Shown here piece by piece: positions 50,514-59,009 of a stretch of DNA of 64,000 bases; positions within the stretch are counted from its first letter, which is position 1, and every line of letters starts with the position of its first letter. The notes beneath the pieces are model-generated. The model was not told the origin of the DNA. It ran no database searches and saw nothing but the letters and a program-made list of their open reading frames with translations. Source of the stretch: Brevibacterium sp. CBA3109 (lineage in GTDB: Bacteria; Actinomycetota; Actinomycetes; Actinomycetales; Brevibacteriaceae). Both the position numbers and the translations under genes were made by a program. The stretch is taken from assembly GCF_040256645.1 (NCBI RefSeq), contig NZ_CP158281.1:1798001-1862000 (forward strand), in the 5' to 3' direction.

Positions 50514-50963
50514 ATGTCCAAGCACCCGCAGCAGATCACCACGGCAGACACTGCCCTTGATGACGACATGAAGTCGCGGATCATCAAATATTCGATCACC
50601 ATGGCGATTCGCACGTTCTGCTTCGTGGCGGCCTACTTCATGTTCCGGGCGGATCTGCATGTGCTGATGTGGGTCTGCGTCGGCGGTGCTGTGCTCCTCC
50701 CCTACCCCGCCGTGATCTTCGCCAATGCCGGCCGGGAACGCTCCAGCAATTCTGACAACGCCTTGATCGACAACGCGCCCATGCCCGAGCTGCCGCCGGC
50801 CACCGGAGACACGATCTCTGGAGACACGATCTCCGGTGACACCGTTCCTGGAGAGACCGTTTCCGGGGAAGCAGACGGCTCGGTCACCGACGACACTGAC
50901 AGCACTGCGTCTGCTGACGGCAGCGCCGACCCCACTGACCCGACTCGAGGTGATCGTGCATGA
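50514..50963 (+). CDS. DUF3099 family membrane protein
   Basis: A 149-residue protein with two adjacent transmembrane helices (about residues 27–45 and 48–67), matching DUF3099 of unknown function. The C-terminal half is a hydrophilic Thr/Asp/Gly-rich tail encoded in part by a 15-bp tandem repeat. ATG 50514 has GAAGAAGG upstream. Its stop overlaps the next ATG (ATGA), and SURF1 follows, an arrangement seen in other actinobacteria. Confidence 0.85.
   Translation: MSKHPQQITTADTALDDDMKSRIIKYSITMAIRTFCFVAAYFMFRADLHVLMWVCVGGAVLLPYPAVIFANAGRERSSNSDNALIDNAPMPELPPATGDTISGDTISGDTVPGETVSGEADGSVTDDTDSTASADGSADPTDPTRGDRA
50805..50864 (+). repeat. 15-bp tandem repeat (4 units) in the DUF3099 gene
   Basis: Four 15-bp units; the first two differ at one base (GGAGACACGATCTCT/C), the last two are more diverged. 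They encode GDTIS, GDTIS, GDTVP, GETVS. Confidence 0.85.
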
Positions 50964-51172
50964 CCGAGAAGCTCCCGTGCTCGGCGAAGGGATGCCGGGC
51001 AGACGCCACGCGGGCAATCCTGTGGAACAACCCGAGACTGCACATGCCCAAACGCCGTAAGACCTGGCTGGCCTGTGATGAACATCTCGACTATCTGCGC
51101 GAGTTCCTCACCCTGCGCAGCTTCTACCAAAGCGACGTCGCCATCGACGACATCCCGGAGGACGCGGGTTGA
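50960..51172 (+). CDS. Small cysteine-containing actinobacterial protein
   Basis: A 70-residue protein with a possible zinc site (CSAKGC near the N-terminus and ACDEHLDYL further on). I recognise it only as a short conserved neighbour of DUF3099/SURF1. It overlaps DUF3099 by 4 nt and SURF1 by one base, so the three are co-translated. Confidence 0.75.
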   Translation: MTEKLPCSAKGCRADATRAILWNNPRLHMPKRRKTWLACDEHLDYLREFLTLRSFYQSDVAIDDIPEDAG

Positions 51173-52074
51173 TGGCACGCTATTCCTTCCTCTTCAGCCC
51201 ACGGTGGCTGAAATACATCGCGATGACGATCATCGTCGTCATTGCCTGCATCTTCCTCGCCCTGTGGCAGAAGGATCGTCGCGAGCAGCGTGAACACGAG
51301 ATCGACACGATTAAAGCGAACTATTCCGCGACTCCGGTCGACATCGACAGCATCCTGCCGTCCACCTCGGCAACGCTCGATGAAGAGGACGAATGGCGCC
51401 AGGTCTCGCTGACCGGGCACTACCAGACATCCGATACCGTCTTCGCCCGCAACCGCACGGTCAATGACAAGGTCGGCTACTACGTCGTCGTCCCGTTTGA
51501 GCTCACCTCGGGTGACACGATCGCGATCGTCAGAGGCTGGGTCGCGGAACCCGACGAGGTACCGCCGGCCCCGTCAGGTGAGCAGACCATCAACGCCCGC
51601 CTCCAGCCGGCGCAGGACGGATCCGAGGATAAGAATCCCGATGGGCTGATCAAGGCCATCGATCCTGCCCGCATCCCCGGCATGGACTCGGCCTATGACA
51701 ATGTCTACGCCGAAGCCGTCCACACCGGAAACGGCCTGCCCGATGAGTCCGGGCTGACTCCCCTGCCTGCGCCCGACCTCGACCCGGGCAACCATCTGTC
51801 CTACATGCTCCAGTGGTTCACCTTCGGCATCATGATCATCATCGCCGTGTCGATCTCAGCCAGGCGTGAGCGACGAGCCGACGACGAGGCTGCCGAGAAG
51901 GTCACCGGTGACGTCGAGTACGTCGTGATCGACAAGGCGGCGCTGGGCGCGGGTGCGAAGATCTCGCAGCCCGGCAACCGCTACGGCCGCAACCGATTGA
52001 GATCAGCCAGCGTGCACGGTCGTGCCGAGGCCGAAGAAGACGAGTACATCGAGGACCGCTTCAGGCACAGCTGA
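51172..52074 (+). CDS. SURF1 family cytochrome oxidase assembly protein
   Basis: A 300-residue membrane protein with an N-terminal helix (WLKYIAMTIIVVIACIFLAL) and a second near the C-terminus (SYMLQWFTFGIMIIIAVSI). Between lies the extracytoplasmic SURF1 core (GYYVVVPFELTSGDTIAIVR). SURF1 helps build haem-copper oxidases; ctaA at 63 kb supplies their haem A. ATG 51172 shares its first base with the upstream stop (TGATG). The charged C-terminal tail is longer than usual. Confidence 0.9.
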   Translation: MARYSFLFSPRWLKYIAMTIIVVIACIFLALWQKDRREQREHEIDTIKANYSATPVDIDSILPSTSATLDEEDEWRQVSLTGHYQTSDTVFARNRTVNDKVGYYVVVPFELTSGDTIAIVRGWVAEPDEVPPAPSGEQTINARLQPAQDGSEDKNPDGLIKAIDPARIPGMDSAYDNVYAEAVHTGNGLPDESGLTPLPAPDLDPGNHLSYMLQWFTFGIMIIIAVSISARRERRADDEAAEKVTGDVEYVVIDKAALGAGAKISQPGNRYGRNRLRSASVHGRAEAEEDEYIEDRFRHS

Positions 52075-52110
52075 GCACGCTTCCGGCACAGCTGAGCCAG
52101 CGGTCGAGCC

Positions 52111-53709
52111 TCAGGCCAGCGTGACGAGGTCCAGGTAGGTGTCGTTCCACAGGTCTTCGTCACCGTCGGGCAGCAGCAGCACACGATCAGGATCGAGTGC
52201 GGAGACGGCTCCCTCATCGTGGGTGACGAGGATGATGGCACCCTCATAGCGGCGAATGGCCGAGAGGATCTCCTCACGCGAGGCCGGGTCGAGGTTGTTC
52301 GTCGGCTCGTCGAGGAGGAGGACGTTGGCGCTGGAGACCACGAGTGTGGCCAGAGCCAGACGAGTCTTCTCGCCACCGGAGAGCACCTTCGAGGGTTTGT
52401 GGACGTCATCGCCGGAGAACAGGAACGAACCGAGCACATTGCGCACCGCGGTGTCATCAAGGTGCGGCGAGTTGCGCTTCATGTTCTCCAACACGCTGCG
52501 TTCGAGATCGAGCGTTTCGTGTTCCTGCGCGTAGTAGCCGAGCTTGAGCCCGAAGCCGGGCACGACCTCACCCGAGTCTGGTTCGTCGAGGCCGGCCAGC
52601 AGGCGCAGCAGGGTGGTCTTACCGGCACCGTTGTAGCCGAGGATGACAACGCGAGAGCCCTTGTCGATGGCCAGGTCGACGCCGGTGAACACCTCGGTCG
52701 AGCCGAAGCTGCGTGAGAGTCCCTCTGCTGTCAACGGCACGCGTCCGCAGTCTGCCGGGGCCGGGAATCGCAGGTTCGCGACCTTCTCGGAGCTGCGTTC
52801 GGCGTCGAGGCCCGACAGCAGACGTTCGGCGCGTTTGGCCATCTGCTGGGCGGCGACAGTCTTCGTGGCCTTGGCCATCATCTTGTTGGCCTGGGCGGTC
52901 AGTGCCGAGGCCTTCTTCTCAGCATTGGCGCGCTCACGACGGCGACGACGCTCATCGTCTTCACGCTGCTTGAGGTAGAGGCGGTAGCCCATCGAGTAGA
53001 TGTCGATGGTCTGGCGGGTCGCGTCGAGGAAGAACACCTTGTTGACGACTTCATCGATGAGATCGAGGTCGTGACTGATGATGATGAGCCCACCGGAGTA
53101 GCCCTTGAGGTAGTCGCGCAGCCACAGCACGGACTCGGCGTCGAGGTGGTTCGTCGGCTCGTCGAGGATCATGGTGTCAGGTGCCGAGAACAGGATTCGG
53201 GCCAGTTCCACGCGGCGCCGCTGACCACCGGAGAGGGTGCCGATCTCCTGATTGATGAGATCTTCGTCAAGGCCGAGGTTGGCTGCGATGGCGTAGGCCT
53301 CGGACTCGGCCGAATAGCCTCCTGCTGCCATGAATTCGGCTTCGATGCGCGGGTAGCGGTCGATGGCCTTCATCGAAACGTTCTCATCGGGAGAGGCCAT
53401 CTGGTGCTCGGCCTTGCGCAGACGCTTGACGAGGACGTCGAGCTCGCGAGCGGAGAGGATGCGCTCCATACCGGTGGCCTGCGGGTCGCCGCTGCGGGGA
53501 TCCTGCGGCAGGTAGCCCACCGATCCCGACACGGAGACACTGCCCTTCGCGGCGCTGTGCCCTCCCATGATCACCTTCGTCAGGGTGGTCTTGCCCGCAC
53601 CGTTGCGTCCGACGAGGCCGACACGGTCGCCCTTGTCGACACGGAAGGAGACCTCGGACATCAGCGTACGGGCGCCGACGTTGACTTCGAGGTCGGATGC
53701 CTGAATCAT
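52111..53709 (-). CDS. ABC-F family ATP-binding protein
   Basis: A 532-residue protein with two nucleotide-binding domains and no membrane part. First NBD: GRNGAGKTT, LSGGQRRRVELARIL, ILDEPTNHLD. Second NBD: GYNGAGKTT, LSGGEKTRLALATL, LLDEPTNNLDP. They are joined by a charged coiled-coil linker (EDDERRRRRERANAEKKASA). ABC-F proteins act on ribosomes in translation or in antibiotic protection; this one looks like a housekeeping type. Its ATG overlaps the rnhA stop (ATGA). Confidence 0.93.
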   Translation of the reverse strand: MIQASDLEVNVGARTLMSEVSFRVDKGDRVGLVGRNGAGKTTLTKVIMGGHSAAKGSVSVSGSVGYLPQDPRSGDPQATGMERILSARELDVLVKRLRKAEHQMASPDENVSMKAIDRYPRIEAEFMAAGGYSAESEAYAIAANLGLDEDLINQEIGTLSGGQRRRVELARILFSAPDTMILDEPTNHLDAESVLWLRDYLKGYSGGLIIISHDLDLIDEVVNKVFFLDATRQTIDIYSMGYRLYLKQREDDERRRRRERANAEKKASALTAQANKMMAKATKTVAAQQMAKRAERLLSGLDAERSSEKVANLRFPAPADCGRVPLTAEGLSRSFGSTEVFTGVDLAIDKGSRVVILGYNGAGKTTLLRLLAGLDEPDSGEVVPGFGLKLGYYAQEHETLDLERSVLENMKRNSPHLDDTAVRNVLGSFLFSGDDVHKPSKVLSGGEKTRLALATLVVSSANVLLLDEPTNNLDPASREEILSAIRRYEGAIILVTHDEGAVSALDPDRVLLLPDGDEDLWNDTYLDLVTLA

Positions 53710-54395
53710 TCATTCTCCAAACTGCGACCGATGATGTCGGCCAAGAATTCTTGCGGGTGGATTCCCTGAGCCTGTGCCCGGGAGACGAGTTCGTCTGCGA
53801 TGTGAGTGGGGACGCGACAGGAGACCAAGGTCGTGGCCTCGTCTGCGACGGGTGCTGTACCTGCGACCGGAGCCTCTTCTGCAACCAGATCGTCTTCGGC
53901 TGAGGGCGCGGTGACCGACTCCGACGTCCCCGCGGGGACGTATCCGGGCCCGGAGGGAACCGTGGAGTTCTCCTGATAGGCGGTCGCGGCGGCCCGGGCG
54001 CGATCGTCGGCGGCCTCGTTCATCGCATGATTGCTGTGGCCCTTGACCCATTCGAATTCGACCTCACGGCCCTTCAGCGCAGAGTCGAGCTGTTCGAGGA
54101 GATCCTTGTTGAGGACGTCCTTGCCGTCAGCCTTCTTCCATCCCTTGCGCTTCCAGCCGGGCATCCACTTCGTCAGGGCGTTGATGACGTACTTGGAGTC
54201 GCAGAAGACCTTGAGGTCCTCACCGGCGTCGGCTGTGGAGTTCAGCAGGTCGAGGACGGCCATGAGCTCACCGCGGTTGTTCGTCGATTCTTTCCATCCG
54301 CCGGCGTGCCAGCAGTCATCGTCGACATACCAAGCCCAGCCGGCGGGTCCGGGGTTGCCGAGGGCTGACCCGTCTGCGGCCGCGATGATCGTCAA
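53706..54395 (-). CDS. rnhA: Ribonuclease HI with a C-terminal ribbon-helix-helix-like domain
   Basis: A 229-residue protein. Residues 1–138 are a complete RNase HI that cuts RNA in RNA–DNA hybrids: catalytic Asp8 (AAADGSALGNPGPAGW), Glu43 (NNRGELMAV), Asp66 (VFCDSKYV) and Asp130 (NEAADDRARAAA). An acidic Ala/Pro linker (about 140–186) includes the CGTCCCCGCGGGGACG palindrome read as VPAGT. Residues 187–226 (TLVSCRVPTHIADELVSRAQ…) have the strand-helix-helix pattern of CopG/Arc-type proteins. Usual RNase HI is about 150 residues, so the extension is unusual; the RHH call is inferred from pattern. Confidence 0.9.
   Translation of the reverse strand: MTIIAAADGSALGNPGPAGWAWYVDDDCWHAGGWKESTNNRGELMAVLDLLNSTADAGEDLKVFCDSKYVINALTKWMPGWKRKGWKKADGKDVLNKDLLEQLDSALKGREVEFEWVKGHSNHAMNEAADDRARAAATAYQENSTVPSGPGYVPAGTSESVTAPSAEDDLVAEEAPVAGTAPVADEATTLVSCRVPTHIADELVSRAQAQGIHPQEFLADIIGRSLENE
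53924..53941. repeat. 18-bp palindrome, copy 3 (inside rnhA)
   Basis: ACGTCCCCGCGGGGACGT, perfect palindrome sharing the 16-bp core with three other sites; translated V-P-A-G-T in the RNase HI linker. Confidence 0.9.
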
Positions 54396-54516
54396 TGGTT
54401 CTCCTAGGAAAGTCGGTCTTCATTCTTTCATGCCGAGCCCGTGCCCCCGCGTTCAGGGCGGGTGATCTGCACAACCCCTGCCGGCTCGGGACCGGTACAC
54501 AGGTACTCACGAACAT

Positions 54517-54558
54517 CGCCGAGGTGGGGGCACCGGAATCGATGCTCCCACCTCGGCG
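54517..54558 (-). terminator. Terminator of the SUF operon
   Basis: 12-bp perfect arms CGCCGAGGTGGG (54517–54528) and CCCACCTCGGCG (54547–54558), extendable inward by four pairs including one G–U, in the 209-bp gap after the last suf gene and before rnhA. Confidence 0.7.
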
Positions 54559-54570
54559 AGGTGAGGGTGC

Positions 54571-54590
54571 GACGTCCCCGCGGGGACGTC
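54571..54590. repeat. 20-bp palindrome, copy 4 (after the SUF operon)
   Basis: GACGTCCCCGCGGGGACGTC, perfect, 14 bp from the sufT-like stop codon and next to the terminator hairpin; same core as copies 1–3. Confidence 0.9.
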
Positions 54591-54604
54591 TCAGGTGACG
54601 AAGA

Positions 54605-54940
54605 TCAGATGTTGAAGCCGAGGGCGCGCATCTGTTCGCGACCGTCGTCTGTGATCTTCTCCGGACCCCATGGCGGCATCCAGACCCAGTTGATCCGGTA
54701 GGCCGGCACGATGCCTTCGAGGCACTGAGCCGTCTGGTCCTCGATGACGTCGGTCAGCGGGCAGGCCGCTGAGGTCAGCGTCATTTCGACGACGGCGGTT
54801 CCGTCGTCTTCGACTGAGAGGCCGTAGACGAGTCCGAGATCGACGATGTTGACGCCGAGCTCAGGGTCGACGACATCCATCATCGCTTCGCGCACCTCGT
54901 CGATGCTTGCATTCTGCGGTGCGTCTATCACTTCGGGCAT
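54605..54940 (-). CDS. SufT-like metal–sulfur cluster assembly factor (DUF59)
   Basis: A 111-residue DUF59/MIP18-type protein (VREAMMDVVDPELGVNIVDL, then MTLTSAACPLTDVIEDQ with the conserved cysteine). Such proteins help mature Fe–S proteins and are the usual last gene of actinobacterial suf operons. ATG 54940 has AAGGAG 5 nt upstream and is 2 nt from the sufU stop. The longer frame is rejected as it runs through sufU. Confidence 0.92.
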   Translation of the reverse strand: MPEVIDAPQNASIDEVREAMMDVVDPELGVNIVDLGLVYGLSVEDDGTAVVEMTLTSAACPLTDVIEDQTAQCLEGIVPAYRINWVWMPPWGPEKITDDGREQMRALGFNI

Positions 54941-54942
54941 TC

Positions 54943-55410
54943 TTACTCCTTCAGAGACGTTTGGGCTTGGTTGAGTGCATCCTTGAACGCCACCCAGGAC
55001 AGGAGTGCGCACTTGATCCTGGCCGGGAACTTCGACACTCCGGAGAACGCCGCGGCGTCGCCGAGTATTTCCTCGTCCCCTGCCATTGTCCCACGGGAGT
55101 GCATGAGTTCGTGGAACTTCGCTTCGACATCGAGCATGCCCTCGAGCGTGTTCTCCTCGGCGAGCTCGGACAGAACCGAAGCCGAGGCCATCGAGATCGA
55201 GCACCCGTCGCCGGTCCAGCGCACGACGATGCTGCCGTCGCTGCCCAACTCGGTTTCGAGTTCGATCTCGTCCCCACACGTGGGATTGATCTGGTGCGAG
55301 GAGCCGTGCGGCCCCGCGGCCATGTCTCCGAGCAGATCAGCGTTGCCGATCCGTTCCCGCGAGTGGTCGAGGATGACCTGTTGGTAGAGCTGCTGCATCT
55401 GTGTGCTCAT
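54943..55410 (-). CDS. sufU: Fe–S assembly sulfur-transfer protein SufU
   Basis: A 155-residue SufU with the three zinc/sulfur-accepting cysteines in INPTCGDEIEL, WTGDGCSISMASAS and PARIKCALLSW, and the SufU-specific insertion before the third cysteine. It accepts persulfide from SufS and passes it to SufBCD. It is 10 nt downstream of sufS. Confidence 0.94.
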   Translation of the reverse strand: MSTQMQQLYQQVILDHSRERIGNADLLGDMAAGPHGSSHQINPTCGDEIELETELGSDGSIVVRWTGDGCSISMASASVLSELAEENTLEGMLDVEAKFHELMHSRGTMAGDEEILGDAAAFSGVSKFPARIKCALLSWVAFKDALNQAQTSLKE

Positions 55411-55420
55411 GACCGAGACC

Positions 55421-56671
55421 TCACTGAACGCCGAAGAAGGGACGTACCTCGGCCAGAGCGGTCAGGAACCGCTCACAGTCCTCGGTGTTGTTGTACAGGT
55501 AGGTGCTCGCCCGGGTTGTGGCGGTGACGCCGAAACGCCGGTGCAGCGGCTGAGCACAGTGGTGACCGACCCGGACCGCGACGCCCTGGGAATCAAGATA
55601 CTGGCCGACATCGTGGGCGTGGACGCCGTCGACGTCGAAGGCCACGGTGCCGATCCGGTCCTCGGCCGAGCCGAGCACGGTGATGCCGGGAATCTCTGCG
55701 ATTCCGTCGAGGAGAACTCGGGTGAGGTCTCGCTCATGGTCGAAGATTTTGTCCAGGCCCACCTCGGCGAGGTAGTTGACCGCGGTGGTGAACGCCGCAA
55801 CCTCGGCCACGGGCTGGGTTCCGGCCTCGAAGCGCTGTGGTGCGTCCATGAACTCTGAATCCTCCATGGTCACCGTGGTGATCATGGATCCGCCGGTCAG
55901 GACCGGGGGCAGTGCATTGAGCAGCTCCGACTTGCCCCACAGGGTGCCGAGGCCGGTGGGCCCCAGTGCCTTGTGCGCGGAGAAGGCCGCGAAGTCGACA
56001 TCGAGGTCAACGAAGTTCACGGGCATGTGCGGGACCGATTGGCACGCGTCGAGGACGACGAGGGCGCCGACCTCTCGAGCTCGGGCGACGAGTGTGTCGA
56101 CCGGGTTGATGGTGCCGAGCACGTTGGAGACATGGGTGAAGGCGAAGACCTTCGTGGTCTCATCGACGATGGTGTCCAGATCACTGAGGTCGAGCTCACC
56201 GGAATCAGTGACGGGAATCCACCGGAGCGTGGCGCCGGTCGAGTGCGCCAACTGCTGCCAGGGCACGAGGTTCGCGTGGTGCTCCATCTCGGTCACGACG
56301 ATCGAATCGCCGGACCCGAGGTTGAAGCGCTGCGCGGATTCCCCGCCGAAGCCGTGGCTGGCTCGGTCGATGCCGAGCGCGACCACGTTGAGGGCCTCGG
56401 TGGCGTTCTTCGTCCAGCACACCTGTTCCGGTGTTCCGCCGACGAGGTTGGCCACAGCTTCCCGGCCGGCCTCGAACGCGTCGGTGGCCATCACCGCGAG
56501 CGAATGCGCCCCGCGATGGACAGCGGCGTTGCGCTGCGAGTAGTACTCGGTGAATGTGTCGATGACACACTGCGGCTTCTGCGAAGTCGCGCCCGAGTCA
56601 AGATAGCTCAGAGGCGACTCCCCGACCCTGGTGTCCAGGATCGGGAAGTCGTTCCGAAGTCGAGCGAACAT
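55421..56671 (-). CDS. sufS: Cysteine desulfurase SufS
   Basis: A 416-residue PLP enzyme that takes sulfur from cysteine for Fe–S clusters. PLP lysine is in FAAFSAHKALGPTGLG, the histidine after EMEHHANLVPW, and the persulfide cysteine in RVGHHCAQPLHRRF. The short cysteine loop marks group II (SufS) desulfurases. Its ATG shares one base with the sufC stop (TGATG). Confidence 0.95.
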   Translation of the reverse strand: MFARLRNDFPILDTRVGESPLSYLDSGATSQKPQCVIDTFTEYYSQRNAAVHRGAHSLAVMATDAFEAGREAVANLVGGTPEQVCWTKNATEALNVVALGIDRASHGFGGESAQRFNLGSGDSIVVTEMEHHANLVPWQQLAHSTGATLRWIPVTDSGELDLSDLDTIVDETTKVFAFTHVSNVLGTINPVDTLVARAREVGALVVLDACQSVPHMPVNFVDLDVDFAAFSAHKALGPTGLGTLWGKSELLNALPPVLTGGSMITTVTMEDSEFMDAPQRFEAGTQPVAEVAAFTTAVNYLAEVGLDKIFDHERDLTRVLLDGIAEIPGITVLGSAEDRIGTVAFDVDGVHAHDVGQYLDSQGVAVRVGHHCAQPLHRRFGVTATTRASTYLYNNTEDCERFLTALAEVRPFFGVQ

Positions 56672-57429
56672 CAGGCCGGTGCTTGCAGGAAGCGGTCGTA
56701 GCCTTCGTTCTCGAGGCGTTCGGCCAGTTCCGGTCCGCCTTCTTCAGCGACCTTGCCCTTGATGATCACGTGCACGTGGTCAGGCTTGACGTAGCTGAGG
56801 ATACGCGTGTAGTGCGTGATGAGGAGAACGCCGACATCGGTCGTCTCGCGGACCCGGTTGATGCCCTCGGACACGATGCGCAGGGCATCGACGTCGAGGC
56901 CGGAGTCGGTCTCGTCGAGGACCGAGAACTTGGGCTTGAGCATCTCCATCTGGAGGATCTCGTGGCGCTTTTTCTCACCGCCGGAGAATCCTTCGTTGAC
57001 GTTGCGGCTGGCGAACTCGGGATCCACGCGGAGGTTCTCCATCGCGGACTTGAGGTCCTTGGTCCAGTGACGCAGCTTCGGAGCTTCGCCGTCGATTGCG
57101 GTCTTAGCCGAACGCAGGAAGTTCGTCACGGTCACGCCGGGAACCTCGACTGGGTACTGCATGGCCAGGAACACGCCTGCCTTGGCACGCTCGTCGACGG
57201 ACATCGCGAGGACGTCTTCACCGTCGAGGGTGACGGTGCCCGAGGTCACCTGGTACTTCGGGTGACCGGCCAGGGAGTAGGCCAGGGTGGACTTGCCGGA
57301 GCCGTTGGGGCCCATGATGGCGTGGGTCTCGTTGGAGTTGATCTCCAGGTTGATGCCGTTGAGGATCGGCTTGGGACCGGTTTCGGTGTTGACGCTGACG
57401 TGCAGGTCAGTGATTTTCAGAGTGGACAT
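56671..57429 (-). CDS. sufC: Fe–S assembly ATPase SufC
   Basis: A 252-residue ABC-type ATPase of the SufBCD scaffold. Walker A GPNGSGKST, signature GFSGGEKKRHEILQME and Walker B FSVLDETDSGLD are SufC-type (note SGGEKKR and DETDSG). ATP hydrolysis opens the SufB–SufD interface for cluster assembly. It follows the Rieske gene by 50 nt. Confidence 0.96.
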   Translation of the reverse strand: MSTLKITDLHVSVNTETGPKPILNGINLEINSNETHAIMGPNGSGKSTLAYSLAGHPKYQVTSGTVTLDGEDVLAMSVDERAKAGVFLAMQYPVEVPGVTVTNFLRSAKTAIDGEAPKLRHWTKDLKSAMENLRVDPEFASRNVNEGFSGGEKKRHEILQMEMLKPKFSVLDETDSGLDVDALRIVSEGINRVRETTDVGVLLITHYTRILSYVKPDHVHVIIKGKVAEEGGPELAERLENEGYDRFLQAPA

Positions 57430-57479
57430 CTCAATCCTTTTCAGTTCAGGTAAGCGTGGTGATCAGTTGAGCGTGCTGG

Positions 57480-57803
57480 TCAATTGAGCACTGTGCTCGG
57501 GTCAATCAGGATGCGGCCGGCGATCTCCTTGCAGTCATAGACTGCGATCGGTTCGAAGGCCGGTGGGCTCAGCGGCTTGCCGGAGGTGAGATCGAACTGG
57601 GAGCCGTGCAGCCAGCATTCGATGGCGCATCCTTCCACTTCGCCCTCGGCCAGCGATACTTCGCCGTGAGTGCAGAGATCGTCGACGGCGTGGATCGTGC
57701 CATCGGAGTCGCGGGCGATGCAGATCTCGAAGTTGTCGACTTCGATGCGCATCGTCGCTCCCGCGGCCACCTCGTCGGCGGCCGCAACGTCGATCATGGT
57801 CAC
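57480..57803 (-). CDS. Rieske-type [2Fe-2S] ferredoxin subunit of the SUF operon
   Basis: A 107-residue Rieske protein. The cluster ligands are Cys44/His46 in DLCTHGEVSL and Cys63/His66 in ECWLHGSQFDL. Small Rieske proteins between sufD and sufC are characteristic of actinobacteria; their role (electron donor or cluster carrier) is not settled. GTG 57803 overlaps the sufD stop (GTGA) with GGAG 6 nt upstream; the ATG two codons later is an alternative. Confidence 0.9.
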   Translation of the reverse strand: MTMIDVAAADEVAAGATMRIEVDNFEICIARDSDGTIHAVDDLCTHGEVSLAEGEVEGCAIECWLHGSQFDLTSGKPLSPPAFEPIAVYDCKEIAGRILIDPSTVLN

Positions 57804-58975
57804 AGAACGCTCCGGGAGAGTTCTTCCTCGATTCGCTCGTTGAGGACCTCTTCGATCTCGGGGACCTGGATCTTCTGGATCACTTCGTTGAAGAATCCGC
57901 GGACCACGAGCTGACGGGCGACTTCCTCGGGGATGCCGCGGCTCATCAGGTAGAACAGGTGCTCCTCATCGAAGCGTCCGGTCGAGGAGGCGTGTCCCGC
58001 ACCGGCGATGTCGCCGGTCTCGATCTCGAGGTTCGGCACCGAGTCGGCACGCGCACCATCGCTGAGGATGAGGTTGCGGTTGAGCTCGTAAGTGTCGATG
58101 TCGAGAGCTTCGGGGCGGATGAGCACGTCGCCGATCCAGACGCTGCGTGCGTCCTTGCCCTGAAGAGCGCCCTTGTAGTGGACGTTCGACGTGGCCTTCG
58201 GCGTGTTGTGGTCGATGTAGGTGCGGTGCTCGAAGTGCTGTCCGGCATCGGCGAAGTAGAGTCCGAGCAGTTCGGCCTCTCCCCCGGCTGCGGAGTAGCG
58301 CACGTTCGTGTTCAGGCGCACGATGTCTCCACCGAGGCTGATGGCGATGTGCTTAAGCTTCGCATCCTTGCCCACGATCGCGTCGTGCTGGCCCAGGTGC
58401 TGTGACGCGTCGTCCCAGAGCTGCAGGGACACGAAGGTCACGTCGGCGCCGTCTCCGACCACGAGGGAGACCAGCTCGGAATGCCGGGCCAGACCTTCGT
58501 GCTCGATGACGACGGTCGCCTTCGCGTTCGCGCCGACCGAGACGACGACATGTCCGTGGGAGATGTCGTCGCCGGTGCCGTCAGCGTGGATGATTGCGGC
58601 ACCGCTCAGTTCGGTGTTGGCCGGAACCGAGTAGTGGGTCACGGTCGAGGCGCGGTTGGCGGCCACGACTGCGGCCCGGTCCTCGGGTTCGAGGATGCCC
58701 AGTTCCTGAGCGGCCTCGAGCGAGATCTCCTCGACGGAGATGCCCTCGGGCAGGTCGCCCTTCGTGGTCAGCTTCGACTCGGAGGCAGCATCGGTGAAGA
58801 AATCACTGAGCTTGCGCACCGGGGAGAAGCGCCATTCCTCTTCGCGTCCGTGTGGGACGGGGAAGTCGGCGACATCGAAGCTGCGTGTACGTGCGTCCCG
58901 CTTGGAATCGGGAACCTGGACGCCGGCGCCATGAGAGTGCTCATCAAGGCCCAGCGGATTGGTGGTATCAGTCAC
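57800..58975 (-). CDS. sufD: Fe–S scaffold protein SufD
   Basis: A 391-residue beta-helix protein, paralogue of SufB and partner in the SufBC2D scaffold. The typical C-terminal region is [20 protein letters not shown] followed by PEEVARQLVVRGFFNEVI. GTG 58975 has AAGGAG 6 nt upstream. It is 34 nt after sufB. Confidence 0.94.
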   Translation of the reverse strand: MTDTTNPLGLDEHSHGAGVQVPDSKRDARTRSFDVADFPVPHGREEEWRFSPVRKLSDFFTDAASESKLTTKGDLPEGISVEEISLEAAQELGILEPEDRAAVVAANRASTVTHYSVPANTELSGAAIIHADGTGDDISHGHVVVSVGANAKATVVIEHEGLARHSELVSLVVGDGADVTFVSLQLWDDASQHLGQHDAIVGKDAKLKHIAISLGGDIVRLNTNVRYSAAGGEAELLGLYFADAGQHFEHRTYIDHNTPKATSNVHYKGALQGKDARSVWIGDVLIRPEALDIDTYELNRNLILSDGARADSVPNLEIETGDIAGAGHASSTGRFDEEHLFYLMSRGIPEEVARQLVVRGFFNEVIQKIQVPEIEEVLNERIEEELSRSVL

Positions 58976-59009
58976 TTAAAACTCCTTTAGCAGACGGTGG
59001 CAGGCTGAC

